From positions 1 to 5,057 of the forward strand of contig NZ_JBFAPK010000080.1 in the NCBI RefSeq assembly GCF_040676675.1: a DNA stretch of 5,057 nt. Reading direction: 5' to 3'. The notes beneath the pieces are model-generated. The model saw nothing but the letters and a program-made list of their open reading frames with translations. It ran no database searches and was not told the origin of the DNA. Source of the stretch: JBFAPK01 sp040676675. Its GTDB lineage: Bacteria > Actinomycetota > Actinomycetes > Mycobacteriales > Micromonosporaceae. A program made the translations under genes and the position numbers. The number at the start of each line of letters is the position of its first letter. Within the stretch, counting starts at the first letter, position 1. Shown here one piece after another: positions 4,494 through 5,057 of this stretch.

Positions 4494-5057
4494 ATTATCT
4501 GAATATACTAACTGAGTTCTTTACTTTTTTATTAAATTTTATATCTACATATATTGGTTCTCTTTTGTCAATTGTTGTTTTATCTTTTCTTGTTAAGATA
4601 ATGCTTTATAAAAATCAAGTTGATAATTTGAATAACTCGATAAAAAGAGACTTAATTCATGATGATATACAAAAACTTTTACAACGATTTAATAAAACAA
4701 AAAATCTGGCTAAAAGGAAAACTATAAAAAAAAGAATGAAGACTCTTAAATTAAAAGTAGGTATTATTCCATTTAGACATCGATTTTTATTGATAATCAT
4801 ACAACTGTATGTACTAGCATCTTTTATAAGAGCGCTATATCATTTTAAAATTTACAATAATAATATATTATGGTTTAGTCTTAATAATAAAGATCCCTAC
4901 TATATTTTGCCATTTTTAATACTTTTAATAAATTCCATATTAGAATGGCCGTACAAAAAAAGTATATCTAATTTCATTTTTTACACAATCGCTAATATTG
5001 GTATTTTTATTTTGACTACGCAGCTAAAATGCATAGTATTAATTTACTGGATAGTTA
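4490..5057 (+). CDS. YidC/Oxa1-family membrane insertase-like protein (3' end cut)
   Basis: The frame is open for 189 codons to the window edge. The family call rests on the ordered YidC core. TM1 (about 23-40), LSIVVLSFLVK, aligns with the LSI...R stretch of Gram-positive YidC. A lysine-rich cytoplasmic hairpin (43-92) follows. TM2 (about 99-119) contains IIIQLYVLASFIRALYH. The signature ILWFSLNNKDPYYILP (126-141) corresponds to family FLWFDL..DPYYILP. TM4 is at about 160-178, and TM5 contains LIYW (184-187), matching the LYW of the family. YidC proteins insert and fold small membrane proteins. Differences from housekeeping SpoIIIJ/YidC are the absence of an N-terminal lipobox, Lys36 at the conserved groove Arg, and no NPLAGC motif. 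It starts at ATG 4490, overlapping the peptide stop by ATGA with no Shine-Dalgarno of its own, so translation is probably coupled. It is likely an accessory, specialised paralogue; only the last span and tail appear to be missing. Confidence 0.83.
   Translation, partial: MNYLNILTEFFTFLLNFISTYIGSLLSIVVLSFLVKIMLYKNQVDNLNNSIKRDLIHDDIQKLLQRFNKTKNLAKRKTIKKRMKTLKLKVGIIPFRHRFLLIIIQLYVLASFIRALYHFKIYNNNILWFSLNNKDPYYILPFLILLINSILEWPYKKSISNFIFYTIANIGIFILTTQLKCIVLIYWIV

Overview
The window is AT-rich DNA with Firmicute-type Shine-Dalgarno sites, sigma-A-like promoters and a CcpA-type cre box. Together with an Fst/PepA1-type toxin-antitoxin locus, this points to a Staphylococcus chromosome. Inducible ornithine decarboxylase (SpeF) next to PotE is uncommon in that genus. 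S. lugdunensis is the classic ornithine-decarboxylase-positive coagulase-negative species, so it or a relative is a reasonable guess, but the sequence alone does not prove the species.

Left two thirds (1-3490, minus strand): a two-gene operon, speF then potE, separated by 23 bases. SpeF decarboxylates ornithine to putrescine and consumes a cytoplasmic proton. PotE exchanges putrescine for external ornithine. Together they form an acid-resistance and polyamine module. potE runs off the left edge lacking only about its last ten codons. Upstream of speF lie a -10 box, a near-consensus cre site and a minus-strand terminator that shields the operon from upstream transcription.

Middle (about 3800-4090): a complete type I toxin-antitoxin locus of the Fst/par type. 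A 31-residue membrane toxin (complement 3928-4023) is encoded on the minus strand. A convergent antitoxin RNA of about 60 nt (about 3845-3905) shares its terminator. An imperfect direct repeat (3845-3871 and 4006-4034) gives the antitoxin complementarity to the toxin ribosome-binding site and start codon.

Right end (about 4100-5057, plus strand): a strong GC-rich hairpin at 4212-4247 with a possible small RNA upstream, then an AT-rich promoter region containing a 24-bp perfect palindrome. Next comes a gene pair: a 29-residue single-span basic-tailed peptide (4404-4493) with a consensus Shine-Dalgarno, overlapping by ATGA a YidC/Oxa1-like membrane insertase (4490 to the window edge). The insertase lacks a lipoprotein signal and carries Lys where housekeeping YidC has its conserved groove Arg. 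A small hydrophobic peptide translationally coupled to its own divergent YidC is the most unusual item here and may be a dedicated peptide-insertion or export system. Its function is not determined by the sequence.
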